Source: Deltaproteobacteria bacterium (GTDB lineage Bacteria; Myxococcota_A; UBA9042; PHBI01). From it: a DNA stretch of 52,947 nucleotides. The stretch is taken from positions 1 through 52,947 of the forward strand of contig WYBB01000017.1 of NCBI GenBank assembly GCA_011526585.1, written 5' to 3'. Under the pieces are notes generated by a model. That model was not told the DNA's origin and ran no database searches. It worked only from the letters and a program-made list of their open reading frames with translations. The translations under genes and the position numbers were made by a program. How positions within the stretch are numbered: the stretch's first letter is position 1; every line of letters starts with the position of its first letter. Positions 34,301-46,109 of the stretch are shown in pieces.

Positions 34301-34582
34301 GAGGCCGTCGAGGCAGTCGGCGTTGGACAGGCAGGTGCAACCGAAGAGGTCGCAGTCGACGCTCGGGTCGACGTCGATCGCGACCTCGCTCTGGGTGTCG
34401 TCGGGCTGCGTGGTCTCGGCGGGCGTCGTCTCTTCGGGCTGAGCGGTGTCGATGTCGGGCGGGAAGAAGACATCGAGCGCCGTGTCGGGCGCCGTGTCTT
34501 CTTCGCGGGAGCTCCCTTTGTCACCGCCGGAGCAGGCGACGGCGAAGGCACCGACGAAGAGCGGGATCAGGATTCTGGACAC
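28400..34582 (-). CDS. Giant Cys-rich surface lipoprotein with seven tandem repeats, MopE-like motifs and Gly-rich end
   Basis: A 2060-residue lipoprotein (FAVAC, Cys 17). After an acidic Thr/Pro linker (20-75) comes a Cys-rich head (77-250). Two Asp-rich MopE-type motifs follow (CNGEDDDCNGATDD at 257-270, CNAIDDDCDGATDE at 308-321), then seven repeats of 128-130 residues starting at 415, 544, 672, 802, 931, 1059 and 1189, each with NGxCC...GDCC, CQGxR and FHCD-like sites. A further Cys module (1315-1470) and a third MopE motif (CDGKDNDCDGTDDD, 1475) precede a parallel-beta-helix-like segment (1553-1700) with GGFNSAWVRAARTTSGH. Residues 1700-2060 are extremely Gly-rich with scattered CxC pairs. 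MopE-type motifs bind copper or calcium in known proteins. Function is unknown; a surface structural or adhesive role is inferred. It has a paralog at 36822-41246. Confidence 0.9.
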   Translation of the reverse strand: MSRILIPLFVGAFAVACSGGDKGSSREEDTAPDTALDVFFPPDIDTAQPEETTPAETTQPDDTQSEVAIDVDPSVDCDLFGCTCLSNADCLDGLCIEGPDGFTCTKVCSLECPVGYDCLTTTAFGPDPLSVCVPRHVPLCRPCMAHTDCAVAGAREQAYCLPADDPDEGRFCATACGDDLACPAGYDCATVPLPGGAEARLCRPSAGLCQCRPDWSTEPYETTCVVRNDLGACEGVRTCGPEGLLPCDGALAAPETCNGEDDDCNGATDDITPLACTITRGEDSCPGLTACQDGAEICVGRAPEPERCNAIDDDCDGATDEVWDDCAPAACAASGSGFVATGPPSCVEGHCVYQAPEPCGLFTCAADGATCATTCADDTQCVEGAYCSDQGRCVPNATDGSPCLDGSTCDSDHCQNGFCCAAGDCCRQPDDCPAAYRQAPACDNSQSCQGTRRDARCVESVCSLSEPVADDSACDAAVQARDCTPYQPVFCSGLTSQTAPACPTSCDRDEDCVDGFHCDGTCVADAPTGGSCDEDSDCATGHCENGFCCTGGDCCASADDCPDVYRAPSACLDNVTCQGERIDALCLDNRCEGRTVSDDSGCDANVEANDCGPNVSVYCTGAANQNPPVCGTSCTSDDDCEAGFHCDAVCVPDLPDGNFCDEPNDCLTGYCANGICCVSGDCCNLPQDCPSSYSGTPSCDFPTTCQGTRDIAACANHVCGTTVGSPDDTACTQAVLADDCGYFAAVYCTGQPDQPPPVCRTSCDSNQQCDADAFCDNGTCAAKRVNGIACTAADQCASGHCQNGYCCATGDCCAQPSHCPESYASPPACNTPAQCQGSRRDRVCDDNVCGTSAPIDTDEACLASVLALSCDPYQPRYCTGAVTQLAPECPQTCASDAECVDGFHCDGTCVADVADGGACDEDSDCATEHCANGFCCSDGDCCAEASDCPPAYSEAASCFDTITCQGERVDAVCLESRCESEVVQDDSRCDEGVQALDCAPYLPVYCIGGASQEPPTCPASCTADEECRAGFHCDSVCTADLPDGSACDEASDCASDYCDNQICCESGDCCNVAADCPASYTGAAVCDFPASCQGTRDTALCDAKVCATVEDAPNDSACGPGVVANTCGPYPSVSCTGGVDQLAPSCPTSCDSHAKCDLDAFCDVSVCKLKRDDGQACTNGVQCTSGHCQNGFCCASGDCCATAANCNAATYGRPSTCNDATTCSGTRLDPICDDSICALGTTPIDDDSGCSGRERSTCGYYDSVFCSAAQDQGGGSGCPTQCADDGVCDGGAHCEGGICVPDQDVGEACGPDSQCAAGLSCVDGVCCSESCTGTCRACNLADNEGICLNIGSGTDPASECGAVSCGDWYWGFSDKTCYKRANVSAANVGCNGLGACQGPADVCPSAAQGTASSSCHAVCQAPRAGTCTDQLAGACDPTNPGTQECGVGECRRVVDICEGGAPKTCVPGNSVSEICDGKDNDCDGTDDDNLVAPNNTNQLGACAGTKRSCTGTEDGWVDDYSSVPGYGLSESFETTATPAFIDDNCDGIDGNVDAGIFVSLASGSDTSGCGAITSPCRTLGQGLARSVSANKQFIYIQAHTSAYVGPFDLPNGKTLVGGFNSAWVRAARTTSGHTVRISGGVHAASGQSMVFKATGVTATLMDLVIDAPSTSARNGSPGPGKSSYGIHASSSALTLLRVTINQGNGAAGSSGNNGTAASSSSAPSGGNGGAANEFGTCCNDSSRGAGGDAGIHSCGATNTSGGPGGAGGKMDSSCDCTFGICDGNCDATNGLGGSWGFGPSPTLAPGGGGTAGTSNTNCSTCANGAGGHAARCSNGVCDAGETTSSCPADCVAGSYARDGAAGGGGSSGGQLIDGFWYARNGGDGVVGSHGRGGGGGGGSGGCDCGIDSYGAGGGGGGAGGCAAPAAGLRGWGGGGSFGVFGQSSTLTVRHSLFVRGNGGNGGNGGLGRGGQPGGAGGNGGSGAGDSKAGGNGGSGARGGHSGGGGGGAGGYSYGIYRSGGSLTQSNNSFQGGSVGSGGSGGSSPGKSGSNGTSGSLGDFN
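30640..33340 (-). repeat. Seven 384-390 bp coding repeats with a duplicated three-unit block
   Basis: Unit starts are at 33340, 32953, 32569, 32179, 31792, 31408 and 31018, reading down the minus strand. Spacings in residues are 129, 128, 130, 129, 128 and 130. Units 1-3 (32180-33340) and 4-6 (31019-32179) are both exactly 1161 bp, and each position matches its counterpart best: GFHCDGTCVAD in 1 and 4, GFHCDxVCxxDLPDG in 2 and 5, (A/L)DAFCD in 3 and 6. Unit 7 is a degenerate single copy. Confidence 0.9.
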
Positions 34583-34777
34583 GGCCTACTCCTCCTCGAC
34601 ACCAGCGACTTGGCGCCAGGCGCTCCACAGTGGCGAGAGCCTACTCAAATCACCTGGCGGTGGCAAAGGCCGCGCCGTGTCCGCCGTGTCCGCATGTCCG
34701 GTGCGCCCCGGACGCGCCGCCATCAGCTGTCGATCGGCGCGAAGCGTGAACCCGCTTTCGATCGACCGTGCCTGTGG
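34583..34777. other. Intergenic region between two surface lipoprotein genes
   Basis: This 195-base region holds one small inverted repeat, GTCCGG/CCGGAC (34696-34701 with 34708-34713). It has no T-run and no clear promoter. It must contain the start signals of the 2060-residue lipoprotein gene. Confidence 0.4.
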
Positions 34778-36733
34778 TCAGCGACAATCGAGTCCCCCCG
34801 CCGAGTTCACGCGCGAAATGAAGCCTGCGTAGCCTTGCGGGTCGAGATTCCCGGCGGAACCACCGACGCCGAGCTCGGTCGGACCCTCGGTCTCGCCGGC
34901 GAAGTAGAGTGCGCCATCGAGATCCTCTGCCAGCGCCGTGACCCAACCCCGACCAGGGCCACGCACGACGACTTCCGCAAGCCGCAGGGAACCGGTCCTG
35001 TCCCAGATCACGATGAAACCATCACGACTGGTGTCGCTCGATTCGAGCGTGACCTCGGTCTCATCGCCACCATCGATATCGAGAGCGCTCGTTACCCCTC
35101 CACCGAGCACGAGGCTACCATCGGCCCGCGCCAGGAATGCTACCGCGGCGAACCCGAAGTCCTCGTCAAAGGGGTCGTCACTCTCGACGCCCTCCACCTT
35201 GCGAACCCACGCGAGGCGTCCACCGGACTCGAACGAGGCGACGACGAGCGTCGGATGGGCCGGGGCCGGCACCGTTTGTCGGTCCGGAGCGTCGCCGAAG
35301 TGACGGGTACCGAGCAGGCGCATCGCCAGGAAGAAGCCTCCGTCGCGCCGGGGGATGAACTTCGGGAACGCCCCTTGGCCGAGCCGATCGGGTTGGAGGT
35401 CATCGCTGTTCAAGGTGTCCACGAGCGGAGGGTGCGTGGCGAGCGGACCGTCGGCGAGCAAGCCATCTGTCCCGAAACGGAAGAGACGCAGCGCCGGGGA
35501 GGCCAACAGCGTCGCCGGGCCCGAGGGCGTTTCGAGCTCGACCTCGGTGAGGACGATCGCCGCCACGTCGACGGCACCGCCTGTCGGGCGCTCGACGATC
35601 CCGACCGCGCCCAGGGCGTCGAGATCGAGGAAGAGATCGACACCGCGTTCGTTCAACTCCGGCGTAAGGTGAAGCGCGAGCATGTGATGTGATTGCGGCG
35701 TCTCCGCATCGTAGCTCAATGCGATCTCGAGCCAACCCGACGGCGCCGGCACCGACAACGACGAGGCCGTCGTGGCGACGAGGACCCACGGACCATCCCT
35801 CCCACCGACGAAGGTGCTCAACTCGACCGCATCCCCTTCGGAGACCGACCACGCGGTCGGGGCGTGGTACAAGGTTCCATCGGTCTGCAGCACGACGTGC
35901 ATGAAGGTGGTGTGGTCGACCGCGATCGGATCCGAACCGCCCGCCGTCGATATGAGCACGCTCGGGGGCTGTGGCCGCACGATCAGCTCGAAGCCGAGCG
36001 TGTCGTCGAACGCGCGTACCACCGACCACGGGGACTGATGCTGAGACAGCTGACCGGCCAGGTGAATCCCCGACGAGGTCGCGAGACCGCCGCTCGCGAC
36101 GCGCACCGCGAAGACGCGATCGACGGACAGGTCCGCCGGGATCTCGAGGCGGCCCCGCGTGGTCTCGATCGACACCGCGCCACCACTCGCGAACCCGCTG
36201 ATGACCGCCGAGCCGGCGCGGTCGACGACCACCGAGGTGGGCGTGAGCTGGCCATGGGAGAAGGCATGCACCCAGTCCCCCGCGGTGTCATCTGGCCTCG
36301 AGCCCGCAACACAGACACCTCCGCTGCACCGGTCGACGACGGTGCACGGGTCGCCATCGTCGCATGGCTGACCTTCGGCACCAGGGGCCGCGCAGCCGGT
36401 CTGCACCACCTCTTCGATTTCCGCCGCGTCGACGCTGGTATCCGTCGGTTGCACGACTTCGGTCTGGTCCGCGTCTGCCGTATCCGCAGGCGCGGTCGCC
36501 TCGCCGTCCTCACCATCAGGAGCAGTCGCTGAATCGGTGCCCGCGTCGCCTGGAACCCCGCCGTCGGGGTCGACTTCGACCGAATCATCGCTTCCGAGAT
36601 CGCCCGACGCCTCGATGCTATCGAGATCCGCGCCACCACCACCAGCGTCCTCCGTGTCCGAGGTGGCCGATGGAATCGGCGGATCGGGGAAGCAGCCGGA
36701 TAGAGTTACGACAAGCCACCAGAAGCGATTCAT
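34778..36733 (-). CDS. Lipoprotein with acidic linker, Cys motif and propeller-like body
   Basis: A 651-residue lipoprotein (TLSGC, Cys 14). The start ATG 36733 directly precedes the signal; the longer open frame adds 20 Arg/His-rich residues. A long Asp/Glu/Thr/Ala linker (20-110) is followed by a short Cys motif (CDDGDPCTVVDRCSGGVC), common in myxobacterial surface lipoproteins. The remaining about 500 residues have repeated strands with Gly/Asp turns (SVVVDRAGSAVISGFASGG, RADGSLVLGGGVTSAL, EDLDGALYFAGETEG), suggesting an SBBP-type beta-propeller. Codons use more A/T at third positions than neighbours. It sits between the two giant Cys-rich paralogs on the same strand. Ligand and function are unknown. 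Confidence 0.82.
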   Translation of the reverse strand: MNRFWWLVVTLSGCFPDPPIPSATSDTEDAGGGGADLDSIEASGDLGSDDSVEVDPDGGVPGDAGTDSATAPDGEDGEATAPADTADADQTEVVQPTDTSVDAAEIEEVVQTGCAAPGAEGQPCDDGDPCTVVDRCSGGVCVAGSRPDDTAGDWVHAFSHGQLTPTSVVVDRAGSAVISGFASGGAVSIETTRGRLEIPADLSVDRVFAVRVASGGLATSSGIHLAGQLSQHQSPWSVVRAFDDTLGFELIVRPQPPSVLISTAGGSDPIAVDHTTFMHVVLQTDGTLYHAPTAWSVSEGDAVELSTFVGGRDGPWVLVATTASSLSVPAPSGWLEIALSYDAETPQSHHMLALHLTPELNERGVDLFLDLDALGAVGIVERPTGGAVDVAAIVLTEVELETPSGPATLLASPALRLFRFGTDGLLADGPLATHPPLVDTLNSDDLQPDRLGQGAFPKFIPRRDGGFFLAMRLLGTRHFGDAPDRQTVPAPAHPTLVVASFESGGRLAWVRKVEGVESDDPFDEDFGFAAVAFLARADGSLVLGGGVTSALDIDGGDETEVTLESSDTSRDGFIVIWDRTGSLRLAEVVVRGPGRGWVTALAEDLDGALYFAGETEGPTELGVGGSAGNLDPQGYAGFISRVNSAGGLDCR

Positions 36734-36821
36734 GGTCCCACGCTGGAGGTGACGTTGGGGCCGACCGCGGCAGTGCGGATGTCTGCCAGCCATGCAGTCG
36801 CACCAGGGCTCATCAGATGGA

Positions 36822-41246
<4,425 letters not shown>

Positions 41247-41333
41247 GAACGGCTCCCGGAGCGATGAGGCGCGATGATAACGATCTCTTCGTTCCGGGGG
41301 AAGCTCAGGCCGGTCGTGACAGACTCGCAGGCA

Positions 41334-41921
41334 CTATTTCTTGAGGTCGTCCTTGGCGGGCAGCACGATCTCGGTGCCCGGGTGGATCATGCGCGGGTTG
41401 TTGTTCGCCGCCTTGAGCGCCTTCCACAGCGTGCCGTCGCCGTAGACGCGCGCGGCGATCCCCCACCACGACTCGCCCGCTTTGACGGAGTACTTGGTCG
41501 GGCCGGTCGGCGGGCCAGCCGGCGCGGGCTCGGGCTCGGGCGGAGCCACGACGTCGACCTGCACCTCCATGCCGGTGACCGGGAACTGCTCGACCATCGC
41601 CACCGCGGTGTCACGGTCGGCCTCGCTCGTCACCGTGCCGAGCACCCTCGCGAAGCCCTGCTGGTCGATCTGGATGTCGATCCCCGAGATCCCGGCGTGC
41701 TCGAGCGCCTCTTCGATCGTCTCCTCCTGGTCCTTCCACTTCGCCGCCTCGGCCGCCGCCGCGTCCGCCGCCTTGTCGGCTTCGGCCTTCTTGGCCGCGG
41801 CGATCGCCGCGTTCATGGCGTCGATCGCGCCCTTGGCGTACTGATCGGCCTTGGCCTTCTGCGCCTCGGCCACGGCGGCCTTGGCCTTCTCGACAGGGTT
41901 CACGATATCGAAGATCGACAT
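41334..41921 (-). CDS. BON-LysM domain protein (Kbp/YgaU-like) with Ala-rich helical N-terminus
   Basis: A 195-residue protein. Residues 10-65 form a charged Ala/Lys-rich helix. A BON domain spans about 66-126 (EETIEEALEHAG ... VLGTVTSEADRDTAVAM). After a Pro/Glu/Ala linker (127-142) comes a LysM domain (143-189; YSVKAGESWWGIAARVYGDG ... NPRMIHPGTEIVLP). Enteric Kbp (149 residues) has the same BON-LysM order and binds potassium in the cytoplasm; this protein likewise lacks a signal peptide. The start ATG 41921 has GGAGG upstream; the open frame extends further but with unrelated Arg-rich sequence. The helical N-terminus is an addition. Confidence 0.85.
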   Translation of the reverse strand: MSIFDIVNPVEKAKAAVAEAQKAKADQYAKGAIDAMNAAIAAAKKAEADKAADAAAAEAAKWKDQEETIEEALEHAGISGIDIQIDQQGFARVLGTVTSEADRDTAVAMVEQFPVTGMEVQVDVVAPPEPEPAPAGPPTGPTKYSVKAGESWWGIAARVYGDGTLWKALKAANNNPRMIHPGTEIVLPAKDDLKK

Positions 41922-41937
41922 GGGGTCCTCCAGAGCA

Positions 41938-43572
41938 ATGACAGCGTTCACAGTGAACGCCGAGGTTGATAGATCGCGTCGCCCGAAAGGGAAAGCGCAC
42001 CCCTGCGCGCGCGCCCTCGTCGTCGCTTGCGCGCTCACGCTGGTGACCGCCCGCTCCCCCGCCTCGGCCACGGTCGAGCGCCCGCCGCCCACCCTGATCG
42101 ACCTGCCCCTGGCCGGGTTACGAATCGTGCCTCGCCTCGCCGCGGGCACGACGGTCACCGTCAGCTCACGCTGGCACGCCGAGCACGCCGAGGACCGCGT
42201 CGTCGTCATCGCGCCGCAGGCTACCCCGGTCGCCTACGCCATCGAGGTCGGCGGTCGCACCGCGCGGGACTGTCCGCTCGACGATCCGTTCCCGATCGAG
42301 CTCGACGGCGAGACCTGGATCCGTGCCGGTCGTTCGTCCGATCCCGCCGAGATCCACACGCTCATCTGCCGCACCTTCAGCGACGCGCGCGTCATCGTGC
42401 GGATCTCACCGCCACCCGCGAGCGACGCCGCGCTCGCCTCGCACGGCCCGTTCCTCGCGGCGCTCCTCGACGCCGTACGCAACCGTACGCTCATCCCCGG
42501 CGGCCCGCCGCCGCTGCCCCCGCCCGAGCACACCCTCGACCCCGAGCTCACCCTGCCGACGGTCGGCCTCGTGCTCGCGCGCCCCGACGATCGCATGTAC
42601 TGGCGCGTCGCCGAGCCCGCCGCCGACCGCGACTTCGACGCGCTCATCCGCGCGCTGCCCGTCTTCCCCGAGGTCCAGGTCGCCGTGCGCCGCCACCTCA
42701 CCCGCGAGGTCGCCGACTGCGCGCGCGTCGTCCGCCACCTCGCCGACAACCACTGGTCACGCTCCGAGGCCCTGCCCCCGCCGGCCTGGACCGGCATGCT
42801 CGAAAAGCGCATCACGCGCTTCGACTCGCGCGCCCTCTGCCGCGTGCACGGCGACGCCCTCCTCGACGTGCGCATCGCTTCGCGTCCCCGCGCTCGCCTG
42901 GACGCGATGACGCCGATCCTCGACGCGCTCGCCCACTCCCGCATCGTCGCGCCGCCTCCTCCCTCCCCGCTGCCGCTCGCCCCCACCCGCGCAGTGCTCG
43001 CACAGAGCGCCGCGCTCGCGCTCGGCCTCGACTTCCCCGGCACCGTGCCGCGCGCCGCGACCGTCGACCCGCGCGCCGGCGACGATGCCGCACCCTACGG
43101 CGCGCTCGAGCTCGCCCTGTCTTGGATCGCGCGCAACGGACCGGCGCTGGGCGCCGCCCTCCAGCTCGGCGCCGACGCGCGCGGCGAGCTCCTCGGCGCG
43201 ACCTTCGAGGCCGGTGTCGCGCTCGCGCTCGATCGCGAGATGACCTTCGTCTTCATGCTGGCGTTCGACGAGCGCCGCCGCGCCCTCTACGCCAACCGTA
43301 GCCTCTCGCTCGCGCTCGAGCTGCGCGCCGATCTGCACCGCCCCGAGACCTTCGCATGGTGGCTGCGCGTGGTCCCACTACAGCTCGCCTCGCGCGAGCC
43401 GGCGATCACCGGCCTGCCGCTCACGATCGCCTGGACCGGCCTCTTCCCGAGCGGGCTCCTCGTCGGCGCCGACATGAGCTGGGTCAGCTCACCGACGCGC
43501 CCCAACGACGCCTGGTCCGCCGAAGGCCTCACCTTCGGCGTTCGCATCGGCGTCGGCGCCATCACGCGCTGA
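41938..43572 (+). CDS. Exported protein of unknown family
   Basis: A 544-residue protein with strong G/C third-position bias throughout. After a basic stretch (about 10-27) there is a signal-like hydrophobic segment (CARALVVACALTLVTARSPASA). The mature part begins with a beta-rich domain (about 50-170, with ITVSS-like strands and a Cys pair in DCPLDD...LICRTF). A helical middle follows (about 225-340, EVQVAVRRHLTREVADCARVVRHL), then a C-terminal stretch of amphipathic strands (about 405-544, ALQLGADARGELLGATFEAG) that may be membrane-associated. I do not recognise the family. ATG 41938 is used, but GTG 41953 is possible and neither has a good RBS. ATG 41938 lies only 16 bases from the divergent BON-LysM gene. 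Confidence 0.72.
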   Translation: MTAFTVNAEVDRSRRPKGKAHPCARALVVACALTLVTARSPASATVERPPPTLIDLPLAGLRIVPRLAAGTTVTVSSRWHAEHAEDRVVVIAPQATPVAYAIEVGGRTARDCPLDDPFPIELDGETWIRAGRSSDPAEIHTLICRTFSDARVIVRISPPPASDAALASHGPFLAALLDAVRNRTLIPGGPPPLPPPEHTLDPELTLPTVGLVLARPDDRMYWRVAEPAADRDFDALIRALPVFPEVQVAVRRHLTREVADCARVVRHLADNHWSRSEALPPPAWTGMLEKRITRFDSRALCRVHGDALLDVRIASRPRARLDAMTPILDALAHSRIVAPPPPSPLPLAPTRAVLAQSAALALGLDFPGTVPRAATVDPRAGDDAAPYGALELALSWIARNGPALGAALQLGADARGELLGATFEAGVALALDREMTFVFMLAFDERRRALYANRSLSLALELRADLHRPETFAWWLRVVPLQLASREPAITGLPLTIAWTGLFPSGLLVGADMSWVSSPTRPNDAWSAEGLTFGVRIGVGAITR

Positions 43573-43578
43573 GCTCGA

Positions 43579-44247
43579 TCAGAGCGAGCAGATCCCGACC
43601 CGCCACTTCTTGAGGTTCTCGTCCATGCGCAGCTCGCACGGCGTCGGCATGCCGCCCTCGCTGTTGTTGTAGACGAAGATCCTGACGCGCGTCGGGGTCT
43701 CCTCCACCACGCGCGAGACCTTGTAGATCGGCTTGCTGGGGTCCTCGAAGAGGAAGAGCTTCACCTTGCGCCGGCTCGCCGCGAAGTTGAGCGAACGGCG
43801 CGTCGTCAGCGCGTTGGGCGCCTTCTGATCCTCGTGCAGCAACGACTCGAAGAGCGCCCAACCCTTGGCCTCGTCCGGATCCATCGCCGCCACCAGCACC
43901 TGCTGGATCAGCCACTCGGGTGAGTCCGGCACCGGGTCGCGCACGACCGTGCCCGGCGTCGCGGTCACGAGGTTGGTCGGCTTGTCCTCGACCTTGTCGG
44001 GGAAGACCGGATCACCCTTGCCGAGCTCGTCCTCCTTGGGCTCCTCGGCCTTGGGCTCCTCGGCCTTGGGCTCTTCCTTCTTCGGCTCCTCGGCCTTGGG
44101 CTCTTCCTTCTTCGGCTCCTCGGCCTTGGGCTCTTCCTTCTTCGGCTCCTCCGGCACGGCCGCGGCGGCCTGCGGCTCGGGCTCCTTGCCGCCGCAGGCG
44201 ACGACGATCATGACGAGGACGGCGGACAGAGACGACAAGCGCAGCAT
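43579..44247 (-). CDS. Lipoprotein with Lys/Glu/Pro decapeptide repeats
   Basis: A 222-residue lipoprotein (VVAC, Cys 18), start ATG 44247 with GGAGG upstream. Residues 30-76 are repeats of KKEEPKAEEP, an extended, highly charged tether like those in TonB-type proteins. The C-terminal domain (about 105-222) is compact with a mixed alpha/beta look (WLIQQVLVAAMDPDEAKGW, FEDPSKPIYKVSRVVEE, CELRMDENLKKWRVGICSL) and one likely disulfide. The family is not recognised. It follows the AgmX-like gene by 89 bases on the same strand and may act with it. Confidence 0.82.
   Translation of the reverse strand: MLRLSSLSAVLVMIVVACGGKEPEPQAAAAVPEEPKKEEPKAEEPKKEEPKAEEPKKEEPKAEEPKAEEPKEDELGKGDPVFPDKVEDKPTNLVTATPGTVVRDPVPDSPEWLIQQVLVAAMDPDEAKGWALFESLLHEDQKAPNALTTRRSLNFAASRRKVKLFLFEDPSKPIYKVSRVVEETPTRVRIFVYNNSEGGMPTPCELRMDENLKKWRVGICSL
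44041..44160. repeat. 15/30-bp tandem repeats encoding KKEEPKAEEP
   Basis: Two perfect 30-bp units (44071-44100, 44101-44130) and a third truncated unit (44131-44151) follow two perfect 15-bp half units (44041-44055, 44056-44070). All are in frame. Confidence 0.9.
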
Positions 44248-44336
44248 GAGAGGCCTCCGAGAACCGAAGCATTGGTCGGGCATAGGTAACACGCCTCCGC
44301 GGCCTCGTCACCCCGACCCCGCGCGATCGCCCCCGC

Positions 44337-46007
44337 TCACTGCCCCGCCGAGAACACGAACGGCCACTGCACCACGCAGAGCCCCTCCTCGGGCGCGTCG
44401 AAGCGCATGCGCCGCACCCAGTCCAGGACGCAGCGCGCGGTCTCCGGGTCGCCCAGCGTATCGCCGACGGCACTGGCGTTCATCACCTTGCCCTCGGCGC
44501 CGATGGTCCAGCGCGCCGTCAGCTTGCCGCCGAGCGCGCTCTTGACCTGCAGACGCCGCTCGTAGCACGAGCGGATAGCGCCCGCACGCCGCCTCACCAC
44601 GCTCTGGATGTTCGACGCCTTGCAGTAGCCGTGCTGCGAGAGCGGCCCTTCGGCGAGCGTCACCTTGCGCTTGGGCGGCTTGCCGAGGTTCACCGCGATC
44701 TTCGGTCCGCCCGGGCCGGTGTCGATGTCGCCCATCGCCATGATGCGCCCATCGCCGTCGACCCCCGGTCCGCCCTCGCCGTCGCCCTCGAAGCCGAGCC
44801 CGGTGCCCGGCCCGAGCACGAGCTCGCCGCCCTCGCCGTCCATCGCCGCCGCGATCCGATCGGTCGTCGCCGCCACGTCGCCGCGCAGCACCTCGGCCAC
44901 CACGCTCGAGTCCGCGAGCTGCTGCTCGATCACCTTGTCGAGCCCGAGCCGCCGCGGATCGATCCGCGTCACCTTCGGCCCGTCGACCCGCGGCACCTTC
45001 GTCTCGCGCACCTCGGTCAGCGTCGGATCGCCGAGCCGCCCCTCCGGCCCGCCGATCGCCTTCGACCCCGAGACCTCCTCCAGCGCGTCGACCTCCTCGG
45101 GCACGATCGTGTCGAGCTCGACCACCTCGGGCTCGTCGGGCTCGCTCTTCGCGACCACACCCGGGCACGCCCCCGTCTCGCAGGCCGGCACGAGGCGCGC
45201 CTCCTCGGTCCACGCCAGCACCGGCGCCACCGCCAGCGCCACCACCGCGACCGTCGCCGCCGCCGAGAACGCCCACACCTCCGAGCGCGCCAGCGTCTTC
45301 GACGGCACCCGCCCGCCGAGCTCACCCGCGGGCACGACGTACGCGCAGATCACCTCGACCCGCCCACGCCGGACCACCACCGGCTCGCCCGGCGCGATCG
45401 GCACCCGCGCCCCATCGACCGCCGTGTACGACGCGTCGCCCTCGGGCGTCACGGCGATCACCGGCAGCCCCTCCGGCGCCGCTTCGCGCAGCCCCGCGCC
45501 GAGATCGACACGCCCCGGCTCGTACACGATCCGCTCGAGCACCAGCGTGCGCGTCCCCTGCCGATCCTCACGCAGCACTCGCACGCTCAAGAGCGGCGTC
45601 GCCTCGTCCCACGCACACAGGGTCTGGCGTGTCAGCGCCGCGCCGCCGAGCACCAGCCCGGCCGCGACGAGCGCCACCACCCAGCCGACGCCGCTGGCGA
45701 TCGACTCGTGCGCCATCAGCTCGAGCCCCATCGCCGCCTCGGCGCGCGCGATCACCAGCATGCCCACCAGCGCCGTGCCGAGGCCGACGCCCCACGCCGC
45801 CGCCGGCCGCCGCCGCCCGCTCACGAGCCCCCACGCCGCCACCGCCGCCGCGCCGAGCGCGAGCGCGAGCATCAGGAGCCCGAAGCCCCCGAGCTCGAGC
45901 CCGCGCGCCGTCACCTGCGCGACCTCGAAGGTCTGCCAGGGAAGCGCGCTCACCGCGAGCAGAGACAAGACACCACCTACCACCGCGAGCCACAGCCCGA
46001 GCTTCAT
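44337..46007 (-). CDS. Polytopic membrane protein with AgmX/PglI (TonB-like) C-terminal domain
   Basis: A 556-residue protein. Four N-terminal hydrophobic helices (about 5-23, 43-62, 70-88, 105-125) precede a cytoplasmic FHA-size domain (about 130-235, VLREDRQGTRTLVLERIVYEPG ... APGEPVVVRRGRVEVI). A fifth helix (about 243-266) leads to a periplasmic acidic/Gly linker and a C-terminal domain (about 455-556). That domain matches the myxobacterial AgmX/PglI tail: VVRRRAGAIRSCYERRLQ ... GGKLTARWTIGAEGKVMNA ... CVLDWVRRMRFDAPEEG. Such tails pair with TolQR-type motors in gliding and envelope machines. GTG 46016 and ATG 46013 and 46007 are in frame; GAGGGG spacing favours 46007. It sits between a kinase and a tethered lipoprotein. 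Confidence 0.85.
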   Translation of the reverse strand: MKLGLWLAVVGGVLSLLAVSALPWQTFEVAQVTARGLELGGFGLLMLALALGAAAVAAWGLVSGRRRPAAAWGVGLGTALVGMLVIARAEAAMGLELMAHESIASGVGWVVALVAAGLVLGGAALTRQTLCAWDEATPLLSVRVLREDRQGTRTLVLERIVYEPGRVDLGAGLREAAPEGLPVIAVTPEGDASYTAVDGARVPIAPGEPVVVRRGRVEVICAYVVPAGELGGRVPSKTLARSEVWAFSAAATVAVVALAVAPVLAWTEEARLVPACETGACPGVVAKSEPDEPEVVELDTIVPEEVDALEEVSGSKAIGGPEGRLGDPTLTEVRETKVPRVDGPKVTRIDPRRLGLDKVIEQQLADSSVVAEVLRGDVAATTDRIAAAMDGEGGELVLGPGTGLGFEGDGEGGPGVDGDGRIMAMGDIDTGPGGPKIAVNLGKPPKRKVTLAEGPLSQHGYCKASNIQSVVRRRAGAIRSCYERRLQVKSALGGKLTARWTIGAEGKVMNASAVGDTLGDPETARCVLDWVRRMRFDAPEEGLCVVQWPFVFSAGQ

Positions 46008-46109
46008 GAGCATCACCCCTCGAATCGATGCGACGAACCTGACGACAGCATCGGGACGAAAAGGTTCCCGCCGATCGAAGAATCCCGCGACGGCCTCGGC
46101 AGCCTGGGA

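Noticed and set aside
32129..35692. 1187-codon plus-strand open frame across the giant lipoprotein
   Set aside because: The translation is low-complexity Val/Ala/Arg/Gly sequence, antisense to well-defined Cys repeats; no RBS or domain.
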